The translations under genes and the position numbers were made by a program. 64,000 nt of DNA, taken from positions 4,464,001 through 4,528,000 of the forward strand of contig CM041108.1 of assembly GCA_023079485.1 (NCBI GenBank). The letters are read 5' to 3'. The notes under the pieces are model-generated. The model made no database searches. It saw only the letters and a list, made by a program, of their open reading frames with translations, and was not told where the DNA came from. Shown here in pieces: positions 1 through 12,663 of this stretch; the stretch's first letter is position 1, and each line of letters opens with the position of its first letter. The stretch comes from Archilochus colubris (lineage: Eukaryota > Chordata > Aves > Apodiformes > Trochilidae).

Positions 1-2820
1 TTTGACATTTTGCTGGTTTCAGTGTCTTTCCCTTCTGTCTTTTGCAAGCAATTTCCACTTCTCCGGCATTTTTCACCTCTCTCTTCTCTTCTCTCCCCTC
101 CAAAGACAGATGCTGCTGGTATTTAATTCAACAGGAAAAAAAATCAGCTCCTTCCTTCCTTTTTCTGAACCTCTGAGCTTAATGAGGGTGATTCTGCAGC
201 TGTCTTAATGACACATGAAGAAAATTAATGGAACCAGCAGCCATTGCAGACTTCCATGTGGCCTCTGGGAGCTTCCAATTACTTCCACTATTGGGTTATG
301 TCAGGGATAAGAATAAAGGGCTTTAATTATTGACTCTGCTGAGCAGGGGAATGGCAAAAAGATAGATATTTGGCTACCTCACATGATCAGCACAGGATCC
401 TGATGGCAGAATTTGAAGTGGAATACAGGAATGAATAAATTCTGAGTGTGGACTTAGAGAAGCCAACAAAAATCACAGGGCCACCTGTAGTGGCAAATTA
501 GCCAAGACAGCATGATAAGCAGTGCTACTGAAGTTCAGGGACAATTAATGATGGTTTTTTGTGAGCCCTTGCATGTCCCAGTCCTAAAACAGCATCTGAC
601 CATCCAAGGACCCATCTCTCCCCACCCAGCTTCTGACTCCACTCCCTTTGCTTTGGTCCTGCACAACTCCACCGACTTTGGTAAACCTTGCACAAGCCTG
701 AGGATGAGAGAGAAGAGAGATTGTGAGCCAGAAGGGACACAGAAATGCTTGAGTTCACCTCAGTTAATGACCACAGCTGTACAGAGGCCCTGTTCTGACC
801 TTTGTCACAAACCTGGTTCTTTTCTAATGCCCCTTTTTTTCAAATAAAATCTCCAAAATACTTAGGACAGATGAGCTAAGTATGTCACTGAAACAGAGCC
901 AGCTTTCAAGCCATGGGTTCCAGTCAATTATTTACTATTTCAAGTAAAAGAGATTACATTTATTGCCTATATTTTATCCAATGAAATTTTATAGAAAGTG
1001 TGACTTCTGATGAATCAAACCCAAAGGAAGTGAGGATTTGTCACATCTCCACTAATGTTGGTCCATATTCCTCTATCCCTGCTAGCTATTCCCCAGCACT
1101 ACATCCTGCTGCAAAGCTCTTCATGGCCCTGGATCACATACCTGCCACTGCCATGTTTCACACTTTCCAGCAACGTGTCACACCTAGTTAGCATAGAGAG
1201 TGAGTGGGCTGAACACCAGATGGAGAACCATGAGCAATTTAAGGAGACAGGAACCATCTATTTGGAGTCAGCTTTAGCCAGGAGTCAACTTTTTCTGTTA
1301 CTTTTCCTGGGAAGAATTTTCAGCTTAAGTCAGGAGAAACTAAAGGGCAACAAAACCTCACGTTTGGCTTCCCCCTCCCTATTCCAGCTCCTTTTGTTAT
1401 CCCAGCTCATCATATCTGGTCCAACATCCAGCTTTCTCCACAGCTTTTGGAGTACAAAGCAGTGAAAACCCACAACTAAGGCTCTGCAGTTATGAAATGT
1501 GTATGCCATAGCCAAAGCCTAATTCACCTTTTTACTGTAAAAGATCAGCACCCAGCCCCAAATCTGGGCACCACCCTCCCTTAGAGCTGGGATGGAAGGT
1601 GTGAACACCCATTTTCTCAAATACCTCATTGAAAGAAAAATGGATGGAATTCCTGTGTATCTCAGCTCCCAGAGACAGTCACTCTCTTCTTTCCCTTTTT
1701 GAATGGATCTAAAACAAATCTTCCTGCTTTTAAGACACATAAAAACAATGAAGCCAGAACTGATAGTAGGTGTGTGTGATGTATGAAGGACAACTTCACT
1801 CAATCCTACAGCTGAATAATGGCTTTTTGGGTAATTAGTATCTGATATTTTTAAACAGATGGGTCCCTCTGGCTGAGGGCAACTAGAAGCCTGAAATCAA
1901 TCCTGAACAAGAATTATATTAATTTCAGAGATCCTTGTCTCTATGGACAGAACCCCACTGTCTTCCTGCGAATGTTATAATGATGAGAACATTAATATTA
2001 GATAATTATGACTTTGAAAGCCTAAATGAGAAATGGTGACTATGAGGAAAGGCATTATGTTAAATCAAACTCCTGCCCATCTATGCTGCTAATACCTGTG
2101 TTGACTGAGTCAGACTGAAAAAAACAAAAGAGGGAGGGAGAGGTGGTTTCTGGCTCTGGCCAAAGTGGCAGAGGTAAAACCCTTAAGGCAGGGACCCCCA
2201 CGAGTTATTCAGAGAGAAAAGGCTTCTTCATTGATCTGTAGCAGAAATGCTTAGCTCTTTTCTCTTAAGGTTTTTCATCCTCAGAGCTTTTCATCTTTTC
2301 AGTGCATGCTCAGGGTTTTGATTTGCCCGATTATGCTCATAACAATAAAAACACAGAGCACTTTTAGGCACTTTCTTTGAAGGATCTCAGAGAATATCTG
2401 CCTAACCTGTGATCTGGACAACTCCTCTTATCTCTCATCAGAGAGCTGCAGTTGTAGAGGACAGGAGTGCAGGTGGGCAAAGCCTTGAAGTCAGAGCCAA
2501 CATCTGAAGTCGAGATAAAGACTGAGCATGTGGAGCTTCAAACAAAAATTAAGATATTCACCAAAGATGTGGGGAGGAAGAAAGCATCAGGGAGGGCAGG
2601 AGCAGGATGTGACCCTGGAGCAAGGTGAGAGGTAGGAAAGAGACAGGCTAAAAGCCAGCAGGTTCTCCAGCTGTCCCCCTCTTGTCTCTCCATCATCAGA
2701 AACAAAGCTCCTGCTCTCAGGGGTCCATTACCTACACCAAGGAACTGGAACACAGGCTTGGCTTGGCTGGCAGAGCTCCTGGCCAGACCCAGTAGCTTTG
2801 GGAGAGAGATATCAGAGCTC
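1..2820. other. Unique non-coding DNA, no gene seen
   Basis: No splice-flanked exon, RNA gene or recognisable repeat was seen. A polyadenylation hexamer AATAAA lies at 843-848 but no coding frame leads to it, so it is probably fortuitous. A consensus AP-1 core TGAGTCA is at 2106-2112. The patch at about 180-340 is rich in TTAAT/AATTA cores and looks more constrained than its surroundings, which is a subjective reading. Open frames here, for example 1055-1465 on plus, have no family resemblance. Confidence 0.6.
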
Positions 2821-3035
2821 AAAAAAAAAAAAAAAGAGAAAAACAAAACCAACAAAACCCAAAAACCCACAGGAAAAACCCCACAAACGACAACAAAAAA
2901 ACAACCAACCAAAATTAAAAAACAACAACAACAAAACAAACAACAAAAAAATTAATTTAAAAAATAACACAAGAAACAAACAAAAAAACCACACAACCAC
3001 CCCCTGAAAAAAAAAACCCCAACCACAACCCCCCT
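2821..3035. repeat. A/C-rich low-complexity tract (plus strand nearly lacks G and T)
   Basis: The tract starts with a run of 14 A and continues as A-runs broken by C, CC or CAA, ending in CCCC-rich sequence. The complementary strand is therefore T/G only. Short internal motifs such as AACAACAACAAC and ACCAACC recur without one clean period. Such tracts usually arise by slippage from a poly(A) seed. The open frames across it translate to Lys/Asn/Gln/Thr-rich or Phe/Leu-rich strings, as expected of low complexity, and should not be read as proteins. No LINE or SINE body was recognised immediately upstream. Confidence 0.9.
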
Positions 3036-4130
3036 ACTCTCCCAGCCAAGCCCTGGGGTGGCTGGCACCCCTGAGGGGCACTGCTGTCCCCCAACACCCA
3101 TCACTCATCCCTGATACTGTCATATGAGTTTCTTCACTTGGAGATTTTTGCCTCTCTCCCCCTAGATATGCCCAAATTAGGCAGAAAGAATACTTTAAAA
3201 AAGAGATAGAGCCCAACCTGTTCATGCCTGTGTCCTTTGTTGAGGGCTAGCACAGGGCAGATTTTTAATTGCTTGCCCAGCCCCATTCCAGGGCATGAAA
3301 GAGGCATGTTTTCTTCCTACCTCTTTTTATTTTGCTTGCTCAAAGAAAAGGAAAAAAAAATAAGAAAAGAAAAGGAAAAAAAAGAGTACAAAACCCATAC
3401 CACTGGGCAATAAGCACAATCCTCTTAGAGGAAATCTGACAGCACTGAAGGTATCTTAATGGATGTATTAATTCAAATGTTCCTTTCTGTTTGCTAGCTG
3501 GCAAGCAGAAGGAAATGTGATTAGAGGATGCTGGGGACTCTGGATTGCTGTCCTTCCTTCCCACCTCTCTTATTCAGATTATTTCCCCCCTGTTGGTGAC
3601 CTTTTGAATCTGTCTCTGATCTGGACCTGAACTAAAATTTGCAATGCTTTGTTGAGAAAGGTAAAAGCTTTGTGTGCCAATACCTCTTTTTCTCTCCTAA
3701 TGTCTTAAATAATGCTCAATGAAATCCTTTAAGCCAGATGCTTTTATCTATTTTTATATGGAATTTAAGGATTGGTGTCTTTTTTTCCTCTACCTCCCTG
3801 TTGATTCCTTTTTCACTGAATTACATGAGGACCAGAGAGCCACAATATTCATTGTGGCCACAGAGAAGCTCCTGTCAAACTCTAAAAATCACAGAAACCG
3901 TATCTCACATCACCAATTATTTCTGTGGTGTTAGGGCTGGGTATCTCCTTCATCTTCATCCTCATCCACATGAAGATTTTAATGCAGATTAGGCTTGCAA
4001 AATGGTGAGGTACTGCGTTTTTTCCAGCTGTATCCAGACACTAACTGCAGGAATATCAGGCTATCAGTTCTCAGTCATGCCTTTACCTCTGCCCTGCCCT
4101 ATTTGACACAGAAATCATGGTAGCAGCAGA
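3036..4130. other. Unique non-coding DNA with a purine-rich duplication
   Basis: At 3342-3387 the plus strand is all A and G except one T. It contains the 10-mer AAAGAAAAGG twice, at 3342-3351 and 3366-3375, so it is a 24-bp near-tandem duplication of purine DNA. The rest of the stretch shows no gene or repeat that I can identify. Confidence 0.6.
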
Positions 4131-4232
4131 CCACTTAGTAGCTCTGTGGCTTGGGCAAACTTCCTCACTACTCTCCCTTGAGGAACATTATGTCAACAGA
4201 TCCTCATCAAATCACTAATTATTATAATTAGG
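4131..4232 (+). repeat. MIR-type SINE remnant
   Basis: The run starting CCACTTAGTAGCTCTGTG and continuing through CTTGGGCAAAC to CTCTCCCTT follows the MIR core (…CCACTTACTAGCTGTGTGACCTTGGGCAAGTCACTTAACCTCTCTG…) with scattered changes. A weaker CCTCATC…AATTATTATAAT tail follows it, in the order expected of MIR. MIR copies are ancient amniote SINEs and only heavily diverged pieces survive in birds. The edges are approximate. Confidence 0.7.
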
Positions 4233-4407
4233 ACAGGATGAGCTAGGAATTAACAAGCATGGGGCCAGTGTTTGAGCAGCAGTCAACTGCCTTACCCTTC
4301 ATTACCCCTCACCCCCAGCCCAGGCTCTGCCCTCTTTCTTCTCCCCAGCAGGCAGCTGGGATGCTCTGGTTAACCAAAGGAAGGGTGATGCCTTTGCTCT
4401 GCAGTGG

Positions 4408-4452
4408 TAATAAAATAAATAATAATAAATAATAATAAAAATAAATAAAATA
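4408..4452. repeat. (AAT/AAAT)n simple repeat
   Basis: Alternating TAA, TAAA and TAATAA units fill about 45 bp with no other bases except at the edges. This is an interrupted AT-rich microsatellite. Confidence 0.9.
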
Positions 4453-7400
4453 GGCTGTGTCAAAGTAAATTTAGAACAAAGTAAGTGTGGCTACAAAGCA
4501 CAAGGCAATAAAAACTCTTGAATTCTGCTACTTCGAAAACCTGATTGTGTTCTGGACCTAAATTCCATGGCCCTGAAAAACTCCAACCCATTTTAGCAGC
4601 ACAGCTCAGGTCCTGACGCACAGAGATTCCCATTATCTTTCTTCCTCCTCCTGTTCTGCTGCTCCCACCCATTCTCCAGGGACACAACTCTCCTATTTTA
4701 ACATATTCCTTGCTCTGCAGGGGATAGAGCTTCATTAGCAGTCCCAAAAGGTGGGAGGGAATCAAGTCAGCTCTGGGACATATGGCTGAGACAGATCTGT
4801 CCCTGGTGTAAATTCCCTTGACTCAATGCATTCGTGTGTTCTAGAAGCAAATCCAGACTTGACCCATTTCCACACAGGGTTTCACATTTAGTGCTGGGTT
4901 CCGAGCAAAGCAGAGCCCAGTTCTGGATATGCCAAGAGTCCAAGGATTAAGTTATCTGCAGACAGATATTTAGGCAGATGAAGGGACAGGTCAAAAACAC
5001 CTTCTCATCCCTATTCTCAAGATCTTGGGAAGTGGCAGGACAAATAAACTGATGATGATTTGCTTTGCCTCCCCCACCTCCTAAAAAAAAAAACCAAACC
5101 AAACCAAAACAAAATCTCAAAGCTAAAAAAGCACATTTTCTCCATTAAGCTTTCTGATGGTCTCAGTGGACCAGAGCAAGATCAGGCACAATAGAGGGGG
5201 AAAACTGCAGCTAATCAGAGAAACAACTGAGCACAAGACAAAGATCAGGAAGCAAAGTGACAGCCTGACAGAGATGAGGGTGAAACCACAGCAGTGCACA
5301 ACAGTCAGCATAAAGCAGGGAGCAAACAGCCTTTGCCACAACAGGCTGACAACAGACCACAGTTAGGGTGTGCCTGCAGTGTGTGGGTCAGGCACCAAAT
5401 TCCTGCATGGCTCCCATATGCCAAACCTGAAGAGGCTGAACCAGTGCTCACCAGTACAACTGGTACAGCCTCCCCTCATCCCACTGCTTCCCAGGATTTT
5501 CAGAAAGTCTGGACAGTCAGGACCATGCTCCAGCAGCATCCTCAGTCTCAACCTACAGGTAGATTGCCAGGAGAACCTAATTACAAGGAAGTTAAGCAAC
5601 TATTTTGCTGTTGCAATCATTAAAGCATTTGCTTAAGGTTTGATTTTCAGAGGTGCTAAGCAACCTGTGGAGCTTAAGAGGAGTTACTGTCATGTTTGAA
5701 AAGTCAGAACAAGAAATGCTGTCACACCAGGGTACTGTACAAGTCACCAGGAGGATCAACAGAAGCAGATTAGGAGGGGGGTATGGGTACAGCAACCTGG
5801 CTGTTGGTAAACACTCATATCCCTCTCTAGAAATAAATACATCTCACGTGCAGATGCTCTTACACATGGATAAACCTTCACAAATGCTCATATAAATTCA
5901 AATTAGGAATACTTCATTGACATGACAGGCACTGCCAAAACACAAAGAGAGAAACCTGTCAAAGAGATGAGATTCAGCATCAGGTTGAACACAGAGCACT
6001 TTGCCTGGCCTGGGAAGGGGAAGGATCCAGCAGAAAGAGAGGGGAAAGCAGTCCTGCATCTTCAGCTCTGCCAAAGTCACCTGGGGCAGAGCCTGGGTCT
6101 CCTCAGCCTTCATTCCCAACATGTCCCTGGCCCCTGCCCTCTGGCTCCATGAATCTCCTGTGCCAGAAACTCCTTTTCTTCTTGCCAGCACGTTTTCTGG
6201 AATGCACTTTTCTTCCATCCAACCCAGGCTGTTCCCTCCCTTCCCTGCAGTATGTTTCCTTCTCAATTATCACACTTCCCTCTCTCCTCCTTTCCTCACA
6301 CCTCTACAGCTTTTCAGAGAGCAATAGCTAGAAGTGAGCCAAAGTCTCTCAACACCTTGGCAGAGCTGATGGAAAACAAGGCACTGGTGGGTCCTGCAGC
6401 CACTGCAGGGTCTGCAAGCACTTGAAACCAAGATTTCTGGGAATGAAGGTGCAGAGCTACAGGTTGTAAGAGATGTGGGTGGAAGCAGCTGGGGAGAGTC
6501 CAACACCTCAGAAATGAAACATGCAGGAATCTGAACTTGGAATAGAATTTCCCTCCAGGTTATGAGGGTGCAGCTGATGGAAATAGTTGAGGCTGGGAAG
6601 GAATTTTCCCCAAGGAACCTTGGGGCAGGTTGAGGTTAGGGAAAGAGGACAAAAAGTCTATTTGCACAAGAATCCAGAGAATGTGCTGCTCATCTTTCTG
6701 GAAGCATTCCTCTGTAACAGTCCTCAAGTCCCTACAAACACCAGGTCCAGTGCTGCCTGTGGCTGTCTCAGCCTTTTGAAGGCCAGGAAATCTGGGATTC
6801 AGCCCCATTTCTCACATAGATGTGCAGGGGAACCCTGAGCACATGGCTCTCTTCGGGATGCTTCAGCTGCCCCCTCCACCAACCAGTTCCATAACATGAA
6901 AATGGTTGGGATGGGTCAGGCTCTGGGTCCATCTAACTCCTTGCTCATCTCAAAAAAGGATGCTGGCAAATACTGAAGGGAAGAAGAGAAGATGTAAACA
7001 ATTATTCTATGGGTTATGGAGAGCAGGGAGCAATGATGCCAAGAGACAGTTTGCTGCATCTTCAGATAAAAAACCAAAGTGTAGAAGATCAAAGTTAAAT
7101 ATTACTGTCTGCTCCCTGCACACTGACCTCTTGTTCTGTGCCACTGCTTACAGGAAAATGAAAGATTTTTAAAAGTGCTTTTGATAAACCATTAAAACAA
7201 AAGCCACTACTTCTATTCCAAACATTCACAGTAGCTTCCTCCACAGGTGACTGCTCAGTAGACCTCTAGCAACAGAACACATTTTGTTTGCATAAAATTA
7301 TCAGCTCTGTAAGTAAAACTGGGTACTCATCACCTCTGAGATTTCCCATCCTCTCTTGGTTTCCTGCAGCTACTGATTCAACTGTGGCTCCTTCAGTCCC

Positions 7401-7640
7401 TAGGTCAGACAGGGTTTCTTATGTGTCTACTTTCATTCCTTTTTATTTCTAAAGCACTGAAAGACCTCGTGGCATCCAGTACCCAGTGCAGGCTGCATGA
7501 TCTGTGAAGACCAGGGACCAAAAGAGCACCTTGGGGCATGAAAACCTGAGCTGAAGGCAGAGGAAATGCTGTAGAAGTGGGCAGGAAAGAAAAAAAAAAG
7601 CAAAACCCAGCCATCCAGCCCACCTCCTGTCCCAAGGGAA
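4453..7640. other. Unique non-coding DNA
   Basis: No exon or RNA gene was recognised. The only repeat is an A-rich (AAACC)n-like run at 5083-5115. Overlapping open frames on both strands at 5294-5636 and 5898-6327 are under 125 codons and show no domain. Confidence 0.55.
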
Positions 7641-7878
7641 GGTTTGTGTTAGAGGAGCTTGCATTGCTTTAGCTGATTGCAATTACACCATTTCTTTCTG
7701 GCTGGAAAGAAAATGAAATTGCAACAGAGTTCCAGCTTTAATTGAAATTTCCTGGGATCTGTTATTACATGGCAGTGATTGTTCTGCAGCACTAATGAGC
7801 CTTTGCTCAGATGATTATCCAAGTGTCTCTCCAGTCCCTGTTTCATTATTGTATTATTAATGATCAGATAGGACTGTC
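7641..7878. promoter_or_regulatory. Candidate conserved non-coding element (AT-core motif patch)
   Basis: The stretch packs many short sites typical of developmental enhancers: TGATTGCAATTA at about 7673-7684, TTTAATTGAAATT at about 7737-7749, CAGATGATTATCC at about 7809-7821 and ATTATTAATGATC at about 7853-7865. These resemble homeodomain, C/EBP and E-box/HOX cores. No repeat or coding signature is present. The call rests on sequence texture alone; conservation was not tested. Confidence 0.25.
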
Positions 7879-8860
7879 ACAGCTGAGATGAAACTTGAAC
7901 ATCAGACACCAGCCAGAGCAGTGCTGGGATCAGAGCACCCAAACATGACTTTCCTGCCACACAGCCCTGCTACCATGGCTGGAGCAGCAGTACCAGCAAT
8001 GAAACCCCAAGCCCATGCTGATGGGGTGCAGCTGGGACCTCTGGCATTTCTTTTTTTTTTGGTCCACTGCACTATTAGTCTGTATTAACTCAGCCATCCA
8101 GGTGACCTTTTGTATCCAGCTGCATGTTAGCTATTGGAAAGGTTGCTACTCTGCAGATTTTTCTTCTCTTTTGGTTTTTGGTCACTCCATAATTACAGGA
8201 CTAAAAGGTGCTTTTTTTTTTTTCCTCTTTGGTCATTCCGTGGCATGCAGGCTGCAGCTTTCCCCTTTCATTATTCAGATGAAGAGCTTCCAAGCATCCC
8301 CCTGAGTGTCTATCTGGGTTTTATGGCCTTATTTGATCACCTAAATAGCTTTAACATTTAGCAGCTCCTTAGCCAGCCCACATTCTGTTGCTTGGAAGTC
8401 ATTCAGACCCCCTCTCATTCAACAGATTGCCCTGTGCTGAGTCCTGCATGGAAATCAGGCAGGATCCTGTAAGCATCCACTTGGCATGAGGCTGGGCCAA
8501 GATTGGGAGCTGTTAATTTTGGTGAGAGGATATTCATAAGATTTGGCAGTGCAGAGAAAGATTTGGCTCACTTCAGCCCTAACCTGCTCTGGGAAGCAGC
8601 TTTCTCCTGCCTCCAAGAAGGGAGTTGTAAAGAATAATCTTGCTGAAAGGACCAACCTCCAGCTGTGTAGTTACCTACATTATATTTACCATTATCCTGC
8701 TGCTGGGGCTCAAATGGGTAAGGAAACAGATGAGTGACTCATTTCCTCTGCCATCTTTAACATCTCCTCATCCCAGAATGCCACCAAAGTCAAAAACCCA
8801 TCACTCATAGAGAATTCTGCAACCGTGTGAGATAAGCTGATAATTCACACGCTCCTTTTT
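7879..8860. other. Unique non-coding DNA
   Basis: No gene was seen. It contains short T-runs at about 8051 and 8212. At 8735-8748 a TGACTCA core is directly followed by TTTCCTC, the arrangement of an AP-1/ETS composite site. Confidence 0.5.
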
Positions 8861-8935
8861 TGTGTGGTGCTGGCTGAATCACTTCTCTATTTCAAGTTAC
8901 CTCCACTGTAAAAATGGGGCAAAAAGTAAAATCCC
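8861..8935 (+). repeat. MIR-type SINE remnant (3' half of the core)
   Basis: The order TGTGTGGTGC…GAATCACTTCTCTA…CTGTAAAAATGGGGC matches the MIR segment that runs from the GTGTGACCTTGGGCAAGTCACTT box to the CATCTGTAAAATGGGG box. Spacing between the boxes is about as expected. Divergence is high and the 5' part is not recognisable. Confidence 0.6.
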
Positions 8936-11900
8936 AAAGCTGGGTGACATTTCAGTTTGCATGTGAAATGTAGCCAGAAACAGAAAAGGAACAGTTTTAA
9001 AACAGCAGGAAATATTTGCAAAATCAGAGTGAATTAAGGGAACAGTTTCAAGTCAATAGAAGTATCTGTAAAAGATTTAGACCTGTCAAACCTTTTTTTT
9101 TTTAGTCACTGCAACCCTTTTCATGTTAATTATTATTTTTTCTTGCTGTTCACAGCTAAACAAAATATATTAACCCATGAATGAAAGATGATATCTCCCT
9201 TGGGGCTGGCTTCAGCCACCAGAAATTTTTACCTGGGCTTTGTTGCCCAAGATCCTGAGCATGTATTGGCAGCTGGATTAAAAAGTTCATTACCCTAATA
9301 TTTGGGTTTACCAATAAATAAGGAATCCAACCTTTGAATAACCCCTCTCTAGTCAGGATTGCAAAACATTTTAAAATATTCTATGAAAATACAGTGGGTA
9401 AGTGCTGGGTATTGCTCTTAATACTGATAGAAGATAATCTACATGTCCAGGAATCATTTTCTTAAAATCCTGGCACAGATTCTTGCTCTTTTTATTCTTT
9501 CTCAGAAACACACCACACATGATTAGATCATTATGGTCTATTAATTTGTCATATTTCAGCAATTTTTTTCCTTTAAGGATCCAAGATGAGAAATCACTAA
9601 AAAAGCTCTAGAGCTAGAGAAAAATCATTTTACAAAAAACAATTGCTCCATTTTGATGTCAAAACACACAATATTCTACTCCTTTGAAAGAAGATTTTTT
9701 TTTTTTTTAAATCATATCCTCCCAGCAGCAATCATTTCCCCTGTGGTTTTTTACACGTTGAGGTTACAGATATTTTTCTCAGAAGTGATGGTGAAGCTTT
9801 AATTCACATGGCAGTTGCTTTTCTGTTGAGAGGCTCCTCCTGAAATCAGACACCCTTGGCACTGCCATCCTGTGTATTTGTTTACTCTGAATACACACAC
9901 TTACACAGGGGGGTGGGGATGGGAGTAGAAAATAGGTGAGATTAAAGTTCCATGTGAGCAAAGAGCTCAGCACAGGCACACAAAACAGTGGCTTTCCTAA
10001 TTTCTTAGGCAAGCCTGGATTCTGCAGGCAGAACTGGAGCCAGGCAGCTTGGCTCTGGCTACCCAAGCATCTTGGTGTAGAGGAGCTGCAGGATTAGCTC
10101 AGTGTGAAATCCAGGCATGGTGATGAGACAGCTGGCCCAGACTGACTCCTCCCAGGGGAGAAAAGCAGCCCTGATCCATAACTTCATCTTAAATGTGCTC
10201 CAGCAAGTCCTCCAGTGGGAATGGCTATTCCCTGCATCCCCAGGCCATTAGGATGCCATGCTAGCAGGTCAAGGAAGACAAAAGGTCCCTGTAGCTCCTG
10301 TCTGCCTCACTAGAAAGGATGAGCTGATCGTGTTCTACATTCAATCACAAGAAATCATCAATCTGTAATTAAGAGAGTTCTCTCCCACCCCTCTGTCAGG
10401 TCTTTGCCTCTTCCACCCTTCCATCCCCCAGCAAACCTTCCAGCATGAAGTCAATTTAATGAGATTTCTCAGTAACAAATGACCAGTTTGTAATAATTAT
10501 ATTTTCATCCGCAATTGCTGTAAAAATGATTTAAAGCAGAGCAGGCTCCAATTTATTAAGCATCAAATTTTTTGCAGTGAACTTTTAACTATGAAAAGAG
10601 CCTTGAGACTCAGGGAGCTCTCCTCCCCCACCCTGGGCTTTTCCATTGCTCTGAAATATTGATAGCTTGTACATGAAAATGTAAGGATGGAAATTTGATT
10701 CCTTTATGGAAATAAATGAATGCAGTGGCAAACAGATCCCAGCTGCATTTTCTACCCTTTCCCCAAGCCTTATGACAGCATGGCAAGGGAAGTGTGGAAA
10801 AGAAGTCATGAAAACAGCAATCTCATCCTCAGCCAGTTCAGGTCCCATATTTTCCCAGCTAATATTAGTAGATATTAATAGAGGAAGGTGTGACTGCTTC
10901 AGGCTGCCAGGGGAAAGTCCAAAGCTAAAGGGAATTCAGGTTCTCAGCTTCAAGTCCATCTCCATCCAGGTTTGGTGTGTTCACAGGGATGCTGAAACCA
11001 ACACCATGCTTGGGGCTCCAAGCTCTTGAAATACCAAAATCCTGCTTCAACTCTGAGCTCTGTGTTTGCTGCTCAGGTCCCTCAATTGTTTCTGCTTTAG
11101 AGAGAGCATAGTAAAACCAGCTCCTTAGGTAAAGCAAAGCATTAAGTTCAAGGGGAATGGAGTCCAAAGTTTCTAGATTATTGCTCACTGCCTGTTAGAG
11201 ATGGGAAGAGAACCCTTTGCATCCTAAGTGTTTTCTTGAAAACCCCAAAGCAAAGGTTTGCCTGAAGTTTCCCCCCGAGCCTCTGGATGTTTCTGCAAAG
11301 TCCTTATTTTATTCTTTCTGGTTTTTGCACACATGCACCGAGCAACAATCCCAAGAATAAAACAGGCAGTTTCCTGTAGCAGGGTAGCAATTGCTGAAAC
11401 AGCTTTCAGCATGGAGCTCATTGAAATGCAGACCACCTCACCCACTTTTACCTTCAGCTGAACAGAAAAGAAAATAGCTTCTACTGCCTGATTGACCTTT
11501 CTGCTGAATAGGTTGTCTTGCTCCAAAGCTCTGATCCATGACCCTGAGTGGAGTGGCATGGAAGGCCATGGATAATTATAACCCAACAGGGCCAGCACTG
11601 CTGAAACAAGAGTACTCAAATAGTTGGTGCTGGTTTCCTGTTTAAAGTGACAAGTGATACAGCAACTGATACTCCCCATCTTTCCCCTCTCTTTCCAAGA
11701 AGGAGGGAATAGATGCAAAGGGAGGTTTCCTTAATTAGAAGAAGGGGCAATTTGGGGAGACAGTAGGAGACTGAACAAGTCTGGCTCACAGGGGAAGAGA
11801 TTATTTTAATGAGACCTAATTCTATTATGTGAAAGATGATGAACAATCAATGTGCAATCATGCTGACAGGGAGTGGTTGAAGATTTGAGTCTTTGGTATG

Positions 11901-12638
11901 CATGAAAAAACAGATTTTCTACACCTAGTGGAGAGTGAGCAGATATGAAAGGGACCAGGAAAGATAAAACCAGCTGGGTCCTCACAGAGGGTAATTTGGC
12001 AATTGCACGGTTTTCTGATTAATGCCAGGGAAATATTTGGCTAAGAGTTTTAACCTGCACGTTGCTTACCAGAAGCTGCTGAAATGCAGTGTCTTGTTTC
12101 AAAGCACTTGTTACATGAACCTCTAGCACACCTACAAAAGACTGTTAATTTAATTAATTAGCTGCGGTAAATGGACCCCCAAGGGCTCCCAGAGGTAACA
12201 CACATCTTGGCAAGGAAACAACAGACCTGCCAGGAGCATCTGCCTTGCAGAAAAATCACAGTGCCCACCTAGTGACAGGGAGCAAGAGGCAGCCAAATCT
12301 CCTGGCTCCTTCCTCAGGAGGCAGCAGTCACCCAGCCCTGGCTCATCTCTGGATGAGGAGCAGTGGCACAGACAGATGCTTACCCCTGTATAACATCTTG
12401 GGACACTATTTATTTGTGAAGGCACAGCCACCCCCTGGGTGCCTGCCAGCTCTCACCTTCCCACACGCAAAGCTTTCGTGCATCTGCTTCTGTGTGCAGC
12501 AACCCCCTGCTCCATGAAGGTGGTGCTCAGCTAATCAATTTTTGCTTCAGAAGCTAATGAGACCATTTTTAACAAGATGAACTCAATTGCACCTATGGAA
12601 AAGGATTTACCTGCCTTATCATTGCCTCCATATTGACT
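8936..12638. other. Unique non-coding DNA
   Basis: No gene was seen. The stretch includes a 14-T run at 9695-9708. The patch at 10441-10585 is AT-rich and motif-dense, with TCAATTTAATGAG, TAATAATTATATT and ATTTATTAAGC, and looks enhancer-like. The minus-strand open frame at 11224-11718 is one of the longest in the window (164 codons) but opens with TTG and resembles nothing known to me. Confidence 0.5.
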
Positions 12639-12663
12639 AAAAAAAAAAAAAAGAAAAAAAAAA
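12639..12663. repeat. A-rich tract
   Basis: About 14 A, one G, then about 10 A. No retroelement body was recognised upstream, so it is not called as a poly(A) tail. Confidence 0.85.

Noticed and set aside
843..848. AATAAA polyadenylation signal after an open frame
   Set aside because: The upstream frame is unrecognised and short; the hexamer is common in AT-leaning DNA.
2758..3007. Lys/Asn/Thr-rich and Phe/Leu-rich open frames
   Set aside because: They are translations of the A/C low-complexity tract and cannot be taken as proteins.
11224..11718. 164-codon minus-strand frame
   Set aside because: It begins at TTG, has no recognisable motif beyond scattered hydrophobic residues, and no splice or polyadenylation context was found.
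12431..12446. CTCF-like ACCCCCTGGGTG string
   Set aside because: A mismatch falls in the core, and such near matches are expected by chance in 64 kb.
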